From Chlorobiota bacterium (GTDB taxonomy: Bacteria > Bacteroidota > Ignavibacteria > Tepidaquicellales > OLB5), in the NCBI GenBank assembly GCA_022616535.1, contig JAKEEM010000001.1:1-47562 (forward strand): DNA of 47,562 nt. The letters are read 5' to 3'. The notes under the pieces were generated by a model that saw only the letters and a list, made by a program, of their open reading frames with translations, searched no databases and was not told the DNA's origin. Positions 36,381-44,229 of this stretch are shown here, in pieces (positions within the stretch are counted from its first letter, which is position 1; every line of letters starts with the position of its first letter). Position numbers and translations under genes: made by a program.

Positions 36381-37082
36381 TTAAATTTTCTCAGCAAAAA
36401 CCGAGTGAACAAACCCAAGGAAGTTATTGCGGATTTTGATTATTTTGAAGCCGTTTTGTTCAAGGAGGGCTGAATATTCTTCTACTGTAAGAAAACTATC
36501 GACTGATTCAGAAAGGTAATCGTAGGCATAATCGCTTTTTGAAATTGCATTGCCGATTTTTGGCAGCACTTTTTCAAAATACAGCTTAAATGATTTATTT
36601 GTAATTGAATTTTTCTGCGGCTTAAACATTTCAATAGTCAAAAATTTTGCTTCAGGTTTTAATACCCTGTGGATTTGTCTGATACATCTCTCAAGCGACT
36701 CGAAATTACGCACGCCGAAAGCAATTCCGCATAAGTCAAAAAAATTATCATTAAACGGAAGCTCCTCCGCATCGGCTTGCAATGTTATGTTCACATCCTT
36801 TGGAAGCTTGTTCTGGCTTAGCTTAAGCATTTCGACGGATAAATCAACGGAGTAAATTTTCTGAGGATTTAATTTCAAAAATTCCAGCCCCAAATCACCC
36901 GAGCCGGCTGCTAAATCAAGTATGTAATTATATTCACAATTTAAGGAACCAAGAAACTTTACCGCTGAGCGCCTCCACTTTTTATCCTGAAAGCCGCTTA
37001 ATAAATGGTTAAGTCTGTCGTAAGTCGGCGAAATCTCATCGAACATCCTGCCAATGAATTTTTTATCTTTTGAATATTTCAT
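36381..37082 (-). CDS. menG: Demethylmenaquinone methyltransferase
   Basis: The product has 233 residues and belongs to the UbiE/MenG family. It starts with the typical MFDEISPTYDRLNHLLS segment, followed by the SAM motif ILDLAAGSGDL and GIAFGVRNFESL. It methylates demethylmenaquinone to menaquinone at the inner membrane, the last step of menaquinone synthesis. Ubiquinone synthesis is unlikely in this group. It follows the LolC/E-type permease gene by 9 bases. Confidence 0.92.
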   Translation of the reverse strand: MKYSKDKKFIGRMFDEISPTYDRLNHLLSGFQDKKWRRSAVKFLGSLNCEYNYILDLAAGSGDLGLEFLKLNPQKIYSVDLSVEMLKLSQNKLPKDVNITLQADAEELPFNDNFFDLCGIAFGVRNFESLERCIRQIHRVLKPEAKFLTIEMFKPQKNSITNKSFKLYFEKVLPKIGNAISKSDYAYDYLSESVDSFLTVEEYSALLEQNGFKIIKIRNNFLGFVHSVFAEKI

Positions 37083-37091
37083 TGATTAAGT

Positions 37092-38315
37092 TTACTTAAA
37101 CCTGAGCGAAGTGACGGGATTTAACCTTGACGCAAGGTAAGACGGTATTACCGTTACAATTATGCTGAGAATGACAGCAATTACGGTTATTGTTATTCCT
37201 ATGTTCCAGTCAATAACTATGGGTACTTTGGACATGTAATAAATTTCCGGGATTTTAATTATGTCATATTCAATCTGAAGAAGGCACAAGCCAAAGCCGA
37301 GAATGTTGCCAAGAATAATTCCTGCAATCGAAATAAACATTCCCTGAATAAAAAACAGCTTCACTATATCGAAGTTTCTCGCACCAAGTGATTTAAGTAT
37401 CCCTATGGTTTCTGTTTTTTCCAAAACAAGCATAAGCAGAAAGCCGATTATATTGATTGCAGCGACAATTACAATCAACCCAAGCACAATTGGAATCGGC
37501 TCTTTTTGAAGCTCAATCCATGTAAACAGTCCTTTATACAATTGAAAAACATTCCGTGCATTGTTGTTGGGATAATCGACCTTTGCCTTAATTTCAGAAG
37601 TAACCTTGCGGATTTTATTAATGTCGTTTAAGAAAACCTCAATACCCGTAACGTAGGGACCCATGCTAAAAAGCTTTTGCGCATCCTTTAAATCCGAATA
37701 TAACAAAACATCATCGTATTCCTTTAAGCCGGATTCATAAATGCCCGTTACTCTGAATGCCTTTATAGTTGGGGTATTGGCTACAGAAGGTATCCCCACT
37801 GTTGCAATTATAAAGACTTTGTCATCAAGCGTTATGTTCAGCTTTGAAGCCAGCTTGTTGCCGATAATGATTTTCGATGTTGTCGAGTCAATATTTCCAA
37901 GCTCGCCGCTTCCGGAAACAATCGTTCGCTGAGCATTAAAAATATTGTCTTCATTTCTCACTCCCTTAATAATAATACCCTCGGTTCTGTCCTTAAACTT
38001 TATAACAGCTTCCTTTTGAATATAAGGATGTGCAGCAGTTACTCCAAAATTGTTTTCGGTGCTTTTTAATAAGTTTATGACTTTATTGTAATCAGCAATC
38101 CCCTCTTTTTTGAATGACGTAACCTGTATGTGAGAGGAAAGTGATACGGCTTTTTCGGTGATTTCTTTCTCAAATCCGTTTAACACGGAAACAGCAATAA
38201 TCAGCGCGGCAACACCGATTGCAATTCCCGCAATTGATACAAATGTGATAAAGGAAATGAAGTTAGATTCCTTTCTTGAGCGTAAAAACCGTTTTGCGAG
38301 GAAGAAGTTTACCAT
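37092..38315 (-). CDS. LolC/LolE-family lipoprotein-releasing ABC transporter permease
   Basis: The product has 407 residues from the ATG at 38315; a TTG three codons upstream is also possible. The family start FFLAKRFLRSRKESNFISF is followed by an N-terminal membrane helix, a large periplasmic MacB-like domain (about 45-265) and three C-terminal helices with the FtsX-type ILKSLGARNFDIVKLF segment. Such permeases extract lipoproteins from the inner membrane with an ATPase (LolD) that is not in this window. It fits the lipoprotein-rich gene set here. menG follows after 9 bases. Confidence 0.85.
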   Translation of the reverse strand: MVNFFLAKRFLRSRKESNFISFITFVSIAGIAIGVAALIIAVSVLNGFEKEITEKAVSLSSHIQVTSFKKEGIADYNKVINLLKSTENNFGVTAAHPYIQKEAVIKFKDRTEGIIIKGVRNEDNIFNAQRTIVSGSGELGNIDSTTSKIIIGNKLASKLNITLDDKVFIIATVGIPSVANTPTIKAFRVTGIYESGLKEYDDVLLYSDLKDAQKLFSMGPYVTGIEVFLNDINKIRKVTSEIKAKVDYPNNNARNVFQLYKGLFTWIELQKEPIPIVLGLIVIVAAINIIGFLLMLVLEKTETIGILKSLGARNFDIVKLFFIQGMFISIAGIILGNILGFGLCLLQIEYDIIKIPEIYYMSKVPIVIDWNIGITITVIAVILSIIVTVIPSYLASRLNPVTSLRFK

Positions 38316-38334
38316 ATTTCTCAAAAATACAATC

Positions 38335-38372
38335 AGACCTCCCCTTAATCCCCTCCTTATTAAGGAGGGGAC
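38335..38372. repeat. GC-rich palindromic mosaic element, copy B
   Basis: CCCCTCCTTA (38350-38359) pairs with TAAGGAGGGG (38361-38370). With the preceding AGACCTCCCCTTAA it matches 290-328 almost exactly. It lies between prfB and the permease gene. Confidence 0.65.
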
Positions 38373-38389
38373 TATTGGGTGGCTATAAA

Positions 38390-39482
38390 TTAATGTGCCA
38401 TTAAATAGCTTTTTATAAACTCGTCGATATTGCCGTCCATTACGGCTTGAGTGTTGCTTGTTTCGTAATCCGTTCTGTGGTCTTTAACCATGTTGTACGG
38501 GTGAAAAACATATGAGCGTATCTGGCTGCCCCACTCGATTTTCTTCTTCGAGCTTTCAATCTTATTCAGCTTCTCCTGCTCTTTCTCCTTTTCCATTTGG
38601 TACAGCTTGGATTTCAGCATCTTCATTGCGTTTGCACGATTCTGATGCTGTGAACGTTCATTCTGGCACTGGACTACGGTTCCCGTCGGAATATGTGTAA
38701 TTCTAACTGCCGTTTCAACCTTGTTAACGTTCTGACCGCCCGCTCCCCCGCTGCGGTAAGTATCAATTTTCAAATCAGCGGGATTTATTTCAATTTCGAT
38801 ATTATCATCAACAATCGGGTATACAAACACAGCAGCAAATGAGGTGTGTCGTTTTTTATTCGCGTCAAAAGGTGAGATTCTAACAAGCCTGTGGACGCCG
38901 TTTTCCGCTTTCAGATAACCGTAAGCATATTTGCCGGTAATTTCGACCGCAGCGCTTTTAATCCCCGCCCCGTCGCCTTCGAGCAGGTCAATCACCTCGG
39001 CTTTGAATCCCTGCTTCTCGCAGTACCTTAAATACATCCTTAACAGCATTTGAGCCCAGTCCTGCGCCTCAGTCCCGCCTGCACCGGAGTTTATAGTTAA
39101 AATTGCATCCCTTTCGTCATCAGATTCGCTAAGCATATTCTTAAACTCAACGTCGCTTATTTCCTTTTCGAGCTTTTCTATATCCTTCTCAATGACTTCC
39201 TCTAAGGTTGAATCCTTCTCCTCTTCAGCCAGAGCAATAATTGACTCCAAATCATTGTACTTTTTATCCAGATTATGCCATAAATCAATCCATTCGTTAA
39301 GTCGGGTTATTTCCTGAAGTGTTTTTTGAGCGGAGGAATTATCGTTCCAAAAGTCAGGTTTTGAGGTTTCCTGCTGGAGTGCGGCTACTTTACTTTGTTT
39401 ATTGTCGACTTCAAAGATACCTCCGTAAATCGTCAATCCGTGTTTTAAGCTTTTTTAATTCTGATTTAGTGTATTCGAACAT
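38390..39482 (-). CDS. prfB: Peptide chain release factor 2, with programmed +1 frameshift
   Basis: The full product is about 363 residues when read through the frameshift. Translation starts at the ATG at 39482-39480 ([20 protein letters not shown]...), meets an in-frame TGA at 39413-39411 as codon 24, shifts +1 after CTT and continues as [15 protein letters not shown] to the stop at 38390. RF2 signatures follow: the SPF tripeptide in [11 protein letters not shown] that reads UGA/UAA, and the GGQ motif in [12 protein letters not shown] that drives peptide release. It ends translation on the ribosome. The frame after the TGA alone would give a protein missing the conserved N-terminal helix. 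Confidence 0.93.
39411..39424 (-). promoter_or_regulatory. prfB autoregulatory frameshift site
   Basis: Read on the minus strand: GGAGG (39424-39420), TAT, CTT (39416-39414), TGA (39413-39411). The internal Shine-Dalgarno lies three bases before the CTT, exactly as in the classic RF2 recoding site. When RF2 is low the ribosome slips +1 on CTT-T and makes more RF2. Confidence 0.92.
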
Positions 39483-39491
39483 TTTTCCCTA

Positions 39492-39517
39492 ATTCCGAAC
39501 GAAGTGAAGGAATCTCA
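39492..39517. repeat. Short dispersed hairpin repeat, copy 2
   Basis: ATTCC (39492-39496) pairs with GGAAT (39509-39513) around CGAACGAAGTGAA-like bases, followed by CTCA. Compared with 3804-3830 both arms changed together, keeping the pairing. Confidence 0.6.
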
Positions 39518-39632
39518 TTTCTTCACATTCATTGTTCATATAATTTACTTTAAAAATTTTATGTTAATTTATAATAGAATATGGCTATTAAAAGCAAATT
39601 CTACGTAGTTTCTATGCGGTTCATTTATTTTT

Positions 39633-39947
39633 CTAGTATTCTATCTCCATCATCAATAATGCCGATGCCAGAGTCTTTCCCTGTGCATCGTTTTTAAGTG
39701 AAACCGTTCCCCCGCCTCCGAGCGTATTATGCAGAACAAAGTTCAAAGCATTAATGTTCGGCATTTCGTAACGTTCGACTTTACCCTCGCAAATACCCTG
39801 AAAATACTTTTTAACTACCTCAGCAGTGACTTTTTCCTTAATCACCTCATAATCATCCTTTTTATATGCAATCAAACCAATATTGGCAGCATCTCCCTTA
39901 TCGCCGGAGCGTCCATGGCATATTTCCATCAGTTTGATTTTTGGCAT
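39633..39947 (-). CDS. AtuA-like ferredoxin-fold domain protein
   Basis: The product has 104 residues from the ATG at 39947. The ICHGRSGDKGDAANIGLIAY start and LNFVLHNTLGGGGTVSLKNDAQGK match the small C-terminal domain found attached to, or beside, AtuA/DUF1446 proteins of acyclic terpene or acyl-CoA metabolism. No AtuA partner is seen next to it. An ATG 12 codons upstream lies in a dispersed hairpin repeat and gives a repeat-derived MDSRLRGN leader, so the later start is preferred. Confidence 0.75.
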   Translation of the reverse strand: MPKIKLMEICHGRSGDKGDAANIGLIAYKKDDYEVIKEKVTAEVVKKYFQGICEGKVERYEMPNINALNFVLHNTLGGGGTVSLKNDAQGKTLASALLMMEIEY

Positions 39948-39959
39948 ATTTTCTTTGTT

Positions 39960-39982
39960 ATTCCCGCGTAGGCGGGAATCCA
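39960..39982. repeat. Hairpin repeat ATTCCCGC...GCGGGAAT
   Basis: Short complementary arms flank a GTAG loop, followed by CCAT. It is related to the outer stem at 4454-4496. It supplies a spurious upstream ATG in the frame of the AtuA-like gene. Confidence 0.6.
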
Positions 39983-40050
39983 TATTATTACTAAACTTTG
40001 CAAAATTAATAACAATTAAGGATTAATGAAATGGAAAGCAATAAGAACAG

Positions 40051-40278
40051 TTATAAAACCCTAACGTGGGCTATTTCTCTTTTTCGAATCTTACGGATAT
40101 CCGAGGATTTTAGTGTTTCAACGCTTACTGTATCGCCGTCCAGCGTCATGAACTCAACTTCATACCCTTCGCCGCCGTTATGTATCATCACCACGGTTCC
40201 AATGTCACCCTTTTTAAGGTTGTATTCAGGAATATCTTTGTTAAGAACTATTTTATCAAGTTCTTTTATCGTAAGCAA
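40051..40278 (-). CDS. DUF4926 domain protein
   Basis: The product has 75 residues. The pattern KELDKIVLNKDIPEYNLKKG, then GDIGTVVMIHNGGEGYEVEF, is typical of the small DUF4926 family, whose members have a KOW/SH3-like core and unknown function; they are often found near toxin-antitoxin or mobile genes. Here it lies 61 bases downstream of the Xer-type recombinase gene on the same strand. Confidence 0.75.
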   Translation of the reverse strand: MLTIKELDKIVLNKDIPEYNLKKGDIGTVVMIHNGGEGYEVEFMTLDGDTVSVETLKSSDIRKIRKREIAHVRVL

Positions 40279-40339
40279 AAACCATATTTCTTTTTCATAG
40301 GAAACTACGTTTCCATGTCAGGTAAATACCAGACATTAC

Positions 40340-41296
40340 TCAAACAACACTTTGTCTTTGCTTATCCAGTTTTTTTCGTGCCATAATATATACATCTTTC
40401 AATCTGTCAACCGAAACATGTGTATAAATCTGCGTTGTGGATAGACTCGAATGTCCGAGCAAATCCTTTACCGCCCTTATGTCGGCGCCGTGGTTGAGCA
40501 AATGAGTGGCAAATGAATGGCGCAAAACGTGGGGACTTTTCTTCTTTATCTCCGATATTTTCGAGATATAATCATTCGTTAAACGGTTCAATAGAGCGGG
40601 ATACAGCTTTTTCCCGTTTTTTGCGTTGAAAACTACACCGCTGTCTATTTCAACTCCCCTTTCCGTAAAATATTCATCACGTTTTTCAAGGTAAGCGGAT
40701 ATCGCACCAACTGCGATTAATCCAACCGGTATAATTCTCTCTTTCCTTCCCTTTCCCTTTACTCTGATTGTGCAGTTATCAAAATCGATTTTATCGATTG
40801 TAAGATTAATCAGCTCGCTTATTCTAATACCTGAGCTGTATAATAATTCCATTATTGCCCTGTCGCGCTGTCCCCAGATGTTATCGGAAAAGAGTTTCTT
40901 TGAGTCAAGCAGTTCTTTCAATGAAGTCTCATCCAGAACCTGCGGAAGGTTTTTAGGCAGCTTCGGAAATATCAAGTTCCTCGAAGGATTTTCGGCAAAT
41001 ATCTTTTTACGGTTAAGAAATTTGTAAAACGATTTAAGCGTTGAAATTTTTCTCGAAATAGTGCGCTTGGAGTATTTTATATCGGAATTCAATACAAAGC
41101 TTGCAAGAAAATTTTTTAAAGTATCCTCATCAATATACCTTAATTCTATTTTAGCGTTTTTATCTTCGATGTTTTTTGCAATAAACCTGTAAAGGTCATT
41201 TAAGTCCCTTACATAATTCATTAAAGTATGTTTGGAATAATTCTTCTCGTTAATAAGGTAATCCGAAAACTTACCGATTGCCGATATTAAGTTCAT
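40340..41296 (-). CDS. Tyrosine recombinase, XerC/XerD type
   Basis: The product has 318 residues, close to XerC/D. An N-terminal SAM-like DNA-binding domain (about 5-100) precedes the catalytic domain with Arg158 (SSGIRISEL), Lys182 (VKGKGRKER), His256 and Arg259 (SPHVLRHSFATHLL), His282 (LLGHSSLSTTQIY) and the nucleophile Tyr291. The complete active site points to chromosome dimer resolution at dif rather than to a decayed phage integrase. It starts directly at the tldE stop in a housekeeping gene run. Confidence 0.88.
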   Translation of the reverse strand: MNLISAIGKFSDYLINEKNYSKHTLMNYVRDLNDLYRFIAKNIEDKNAKIELRYIDEDTLKNFLASFVLNSDIKYSKRTISRKISTLKSFYKFLNRKKIFAENPSRNLIFPKLPKNLPQVLDETSLKELLDSKKLFSDNIWGQRDRAIMELLYSSGIRISELINLTIDKIDFDNCTIRVKGKGRKERIIPVGLIAVGAISAYLEKRDEYFTERGVEIDSGVVFNAKNGKKLYPALLNRLTNDYISKISEIKKKSPHVLRHSFATHLLNHGADIRAVKDLLGHSSLSTTQIYTHVSVDRLKDVYIMARKKLDKQRQSVV

Positions 41297-42631
41297 CTAA
41301 ATTGCATCCGATAAGCTTGAGAAGTTGAAGTCATTCACCTTCAGCGGAGGGACGAAAATCTGCAGTGTTTCGTTTTCGCTTCCGACGGCTTTTTCCGCTT
41401 TCCCGAAATCAATAAGGTTAGATAAAACACCTATGGGACTTTCATTAAAACGAAAATTCTTTACCGAGCGGTATATTTTGCCGTCTTTAATCTCAAAAAG
41501 ACCGTCGCGGGTAAGTCCCGTAAGCAGCATAGTTTTACGCTCAACGGTTCTTATGTACCAAAAACGAGTAATCAGAATTGCACTTTCGGTTTCCGATACA
41601 AGCTGTTTAAGTGATTTAGTCCCGCCCTGCATTATTAAATTCGAAGGATACGGCACGACTTGCGCGCCTTTTTCCTTCGCCCAGAAGCGGGGTCTGTGCA
41701 AATTAGCCAGCACTCCGTTTTCAAACCAAACGATTCTGGTTCTCGGGTAGCCCTCGCTTGTAAAGGGAATGCTCGGCGATTTGGGGTCAGACGGGTCGGA
41801 ATAAATCGTTACTTTATCACCCACAAGCTTTTCGCCAATCTTGTTGCCGCCTCCTTTCTTGGTAAAGAAGCTCCTGCCTTCGTCCGCAGCCCTGGCGCCC
41901 ATAAAGTTTAATGCAAGAGCAATCATATCAGCCGCAGCGGCTGGTTCAAGTATTACTGTATATCTGCCCGGTTTTAATTCAGCCGGTTTTGCGGAGACTT
42001 TGCATTTTTGTATCGCAATATCGGTAAGTCTTTTGGAATTGAGGTCTTTTACATTAACATAGCTTTTTTCAACCCTGCTTGAGCCTGTCCCGTCTTCTGA
42101 CCTTACAGTTGCGGAAAAGTTACAACCTGTATTTTTATTATAAGCAAAAAGACCGTTGGAGGTCATTACCGCCGTGAAAGATAGACCGTCCTCAAAGTAA
42201 CCGGCAGAGACGACACCCTTCTCCAATGACTTCTGTATAATGTAAGCTAAATGTGCTGCTCTGTTGGTATGATTTAATTTCTCGGTTTCCTGCGAGTAGT
42301 TAATTGCTTTGAGATACTCCTGCGCTCCAAGCGGAGGCATAAATTCCAGATTGTCGGGACAAAGCTTAGCAATTTCTTCGGATTTTTCTACAGCTTCCTT
42401 TATCGATTTATCGTCAAATTTATTTATAGAAACATTCCCTGATTTTTTGCCAATATCGCTTGTGACTGAAACGTTAAGTCCGTCTGAAAAGCCGTTTGTA
42501 GTTAATGAATTTAACGCAAATCTTAAATTAAAAGTATTTGAACCAGTAAGTGTGGCAGAAATCGAATCCGCTTTTGAATAGCTTAAAATCTTCGTCAGCA
42601 GGTTTTTGGCTTCGTTCTCATTTAATATCAT
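41297..42631 (-). CDS. tldE: TldE/PmbA-family protein
   Basis: The product has 444 residues with the TldD/PmbA fold, including the GCNFSATVRSEDGTGSSR and GLTRDGLFEIKDGKI segments. TldE lacks the HExxxH zinc site and acts as the partner of TldD in a heteromeric metalloprotease that degrades or matures peptides. No signal peptide is visible. Its start overlaps the tldD stop by four bases (ATGA), so the two are translationally coupled. Confidence 0.88.
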   Translation of the reverse strand: MILNENEAKNLLTKILSYSKADSISATLTGSNTFNLRFALNSLTTNGFSDGLNVSVTSDIGKKSGNVSINKFDDKSIKEAVEKSEEIAKLCPDNLEFMPPLGAQEYLKAINYSQETEKLNHTNRAAHLAYIIQKSLEKGVVSAGYFEDGLSFTAVMTSNGLFAYNKNTGCNFSATVRSEDGTGSSRVEKSYVNVKDLNSKRLTDIAIQKCKVSAKPAELKPGRYTVILEPAAAADMIALALNFMGARAADEGRSFFTKKGGGNKIGEKLVGDKVTIYSDPSDPKSPSIPFTSEGYPRTRIVWFENGVLANLHRPRFWAKEKGAQVVPYPSNLIMQGGTKSLKQLVSETESAILITRFWYIRTVERKTMLLTGLTRDGLFEIKDGKIYRSVKNFRFNESPIGVLSNLIDFGKAEKAVGSENETLQIFVPPLKVNDFNFSSLSDAI

Positions 42632-44220
42632 TCACCTGCCTCCTTGGATGTATTTAGTATATTAACTTTTCTGAACCTTGCCGGCGACGCGCCGTGGCTG
42701 ACGGGTGAAACTTGTCCGGGTTCACCTTTTCCGCAGAAAAACGAACCGCCAAGCTTGTATTCGCTTTCATCGCAGATGGCATCACAGGAATTCCAGAAAT
42801 CAACCGTGTTGCCCTGGTAAGCAACATCCCTGAGCATACCCGTAATTTTTCCATTTTTGATTTCCCAAAACTCCTGCCCCGTGAACTGGAAATTATATCT
42901 TTGCATATCTATGCTCCAGCTTCCGTCGCCTACAATATAAATACCGTCTTCGGTATCGGAAATTAAATCCTGAAGTGACAGCTTTTCTACACCCGGCTGA
43001 AGCGAAACATTCGGCATTCTCTGAATCGGGAAATGAGACCAGCTGTCTGCATAAGCGCACCCGTTTGAGGCGGATTCACCTATAAAGCGCGCCATTTCTC
43101 TTGTTGTCTGATAGCCGACAAATACACCCTGCTTAATTATGTCCCACTGGGTTGTCTTAACGCCGTCGTCATCATATCCCCTTGTTGCAAGCCCGTCCTT
43201 CTGTGTTCTATCACCCTTGATGTTTACAACATCACTGCCGTATTTAAGCTTGCCAAGCTTATCAGTTGTCATAAAGCTTGTGCCGGCATAGTTTGCCTCA
43301 TACCCCAGGGCTCTGTCAAGCTCCGTTGGATGTCCGCAGGACTCGTGAATTGTAAGCCACAAATGCGTCGGGTCCAAAATCAAATCCTTTTCCCCCGGTT
43401 CAACCGAAGGGGCTTTCTGTTTCATTTTTGCATGTTCGACTGCTTTTTCGACTTCTCCCATCCAGTCGAATTCTTCCACATACTCGTAGCTTTTGCCTAT
43501 TGGAACGGTCATCGATTCCCTTGAATCAAATAGTCCTGTCGATTTATCGATTACGGTAACTTCGAACTGCGGGTAGATTCTATGCAGATCCTGTTTTATA
43601 TAAGAGCCCTCCGAGGATGCAAAATATTTCCATTCATTAACAGCCCATATGAATGAAGAACAAAAATCACCGCCAAGCGCCTTGGCTTTTTCGTTAACTT
43701 TAAATAACAAGCTGACTTTATCGTCTATCGAAACATCGAAAGCGCTTTTCTTAATGGGCGTTTTCCAGAAGTCGTTATACGAAGCTGTTGGGACAAGCTC
43801 AACTTTGCTTCTCTGGATTTTCTTATTTGCTTTTGCAATTTCGCAGGCAAGCTTTGTAACTTTATCTACTTCCATTTCGGTAAAGGTGCTGCTTGAAGCA
43901 AATCCCCACGTGCCGTCGACTATCACTCTGACCGAAAAGCCGAAATTTTCGCTGTCGCTTATTGCCTGGATGACTTGTTCGCGTGCGGAGACGAACTGCG
44001 AGCGGAAATTGCTTAAGCGGAAATCCGAGTAAGAGGCGCCGTTTTGTTTGGCTAAAAACATAGCCGTATCGGCCATTTTCTTTATAAAATCGTCATCGTA
44101 CATTTTATGGCGCTCGTTTGGAATGAATGTTGAGCTGAATATACAGCTTCCAAGCGAACTGCCAATAGTAGCCGCCGGAACTGCAGCAGAGCAGAATTTA
44201 ATGAACTTCCTTCTATCCAT
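42628..44220 (-). CDS. tldD: TldD metalloprotease with Tat-type lipoprotein leader
   Basis: The product has 530 residues. The zinc site HESCGH (H292, E293, H297) is the HExxxH motif of TldD, and the GEPGQVSPVSHGASPARFR end is typical. Unlike the cytoplasmic E. coli enzyme, the N-terminus starts MDRRKFIKFCSAA, a twin-arginine motif with a hydrophobic stretch and a lipobox-like LGSC at Cys26. That predicts folded export and possibly a lipid anchor. A later ATG (residue 40) would give a leaderless protein. It lies 9 bases after topA. Confidence 0.87.
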   Translation of the reverse strand: MDRRKFIKFCSAAVPAATIGSSLGSCIFSSTFIPNERHKMYDDDFIKKMADTAMFLAKQNGASYSDFRLSNFRSQFVSAREQVIQAISDSENFGFSVRVIVDGTWGFASSSTFTEMEVDKVTKLACEIAKANKKIQRSKVELVPTASYNDFWKTPIKKSAFDVSIDDKVSLLFKVNEKAKALGGDFCSSFIWAVNEWKYFASSEGSYIKQDLHRIYPQFEVTVIDKSTGLFDSRESMTVPIGKSYEYVEEFDWMGEVEKAVEHAKMKQKAPSVEPGEKDLILDPTHLWLTIHESCGHPTELDRALGYEANYAGTSFMTTDKLGKLKYGSDVVNIKGDRTQKDGLATRGYDDDGVKTTQWDIIKQGVFVGYQTTREMARFIGESASNGCAYADSWSHFPIQRMPNVSLQPGVEKLSLQDLISDTEDGIYIVGDGSWSIDMQRYNFQFTGQEFWEIKNGKITGMLRDVAYQGNTVDFWNSCDAICDESEYKLGGSFFCGKGEPGQVSPVSHGASPARFRKVNILNTSKEAGE

Positions 44221-44229
44221 TTACTGTGA

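Noticed and set aside
39948-39983. Twelve-codon extension of the AtuA-like protein (MDSRLRGN...)
   Set aside because: It is translated from a dispersed hairpin repeat; the family begins at the ATG at 39947.
40340-41296. Phage or integrative-element integrase
   Set aside because: Length, intact active site and housekeeping neighbours fit a chromosomal Xer recombinase; no attachment sites or phage genes are nearby.
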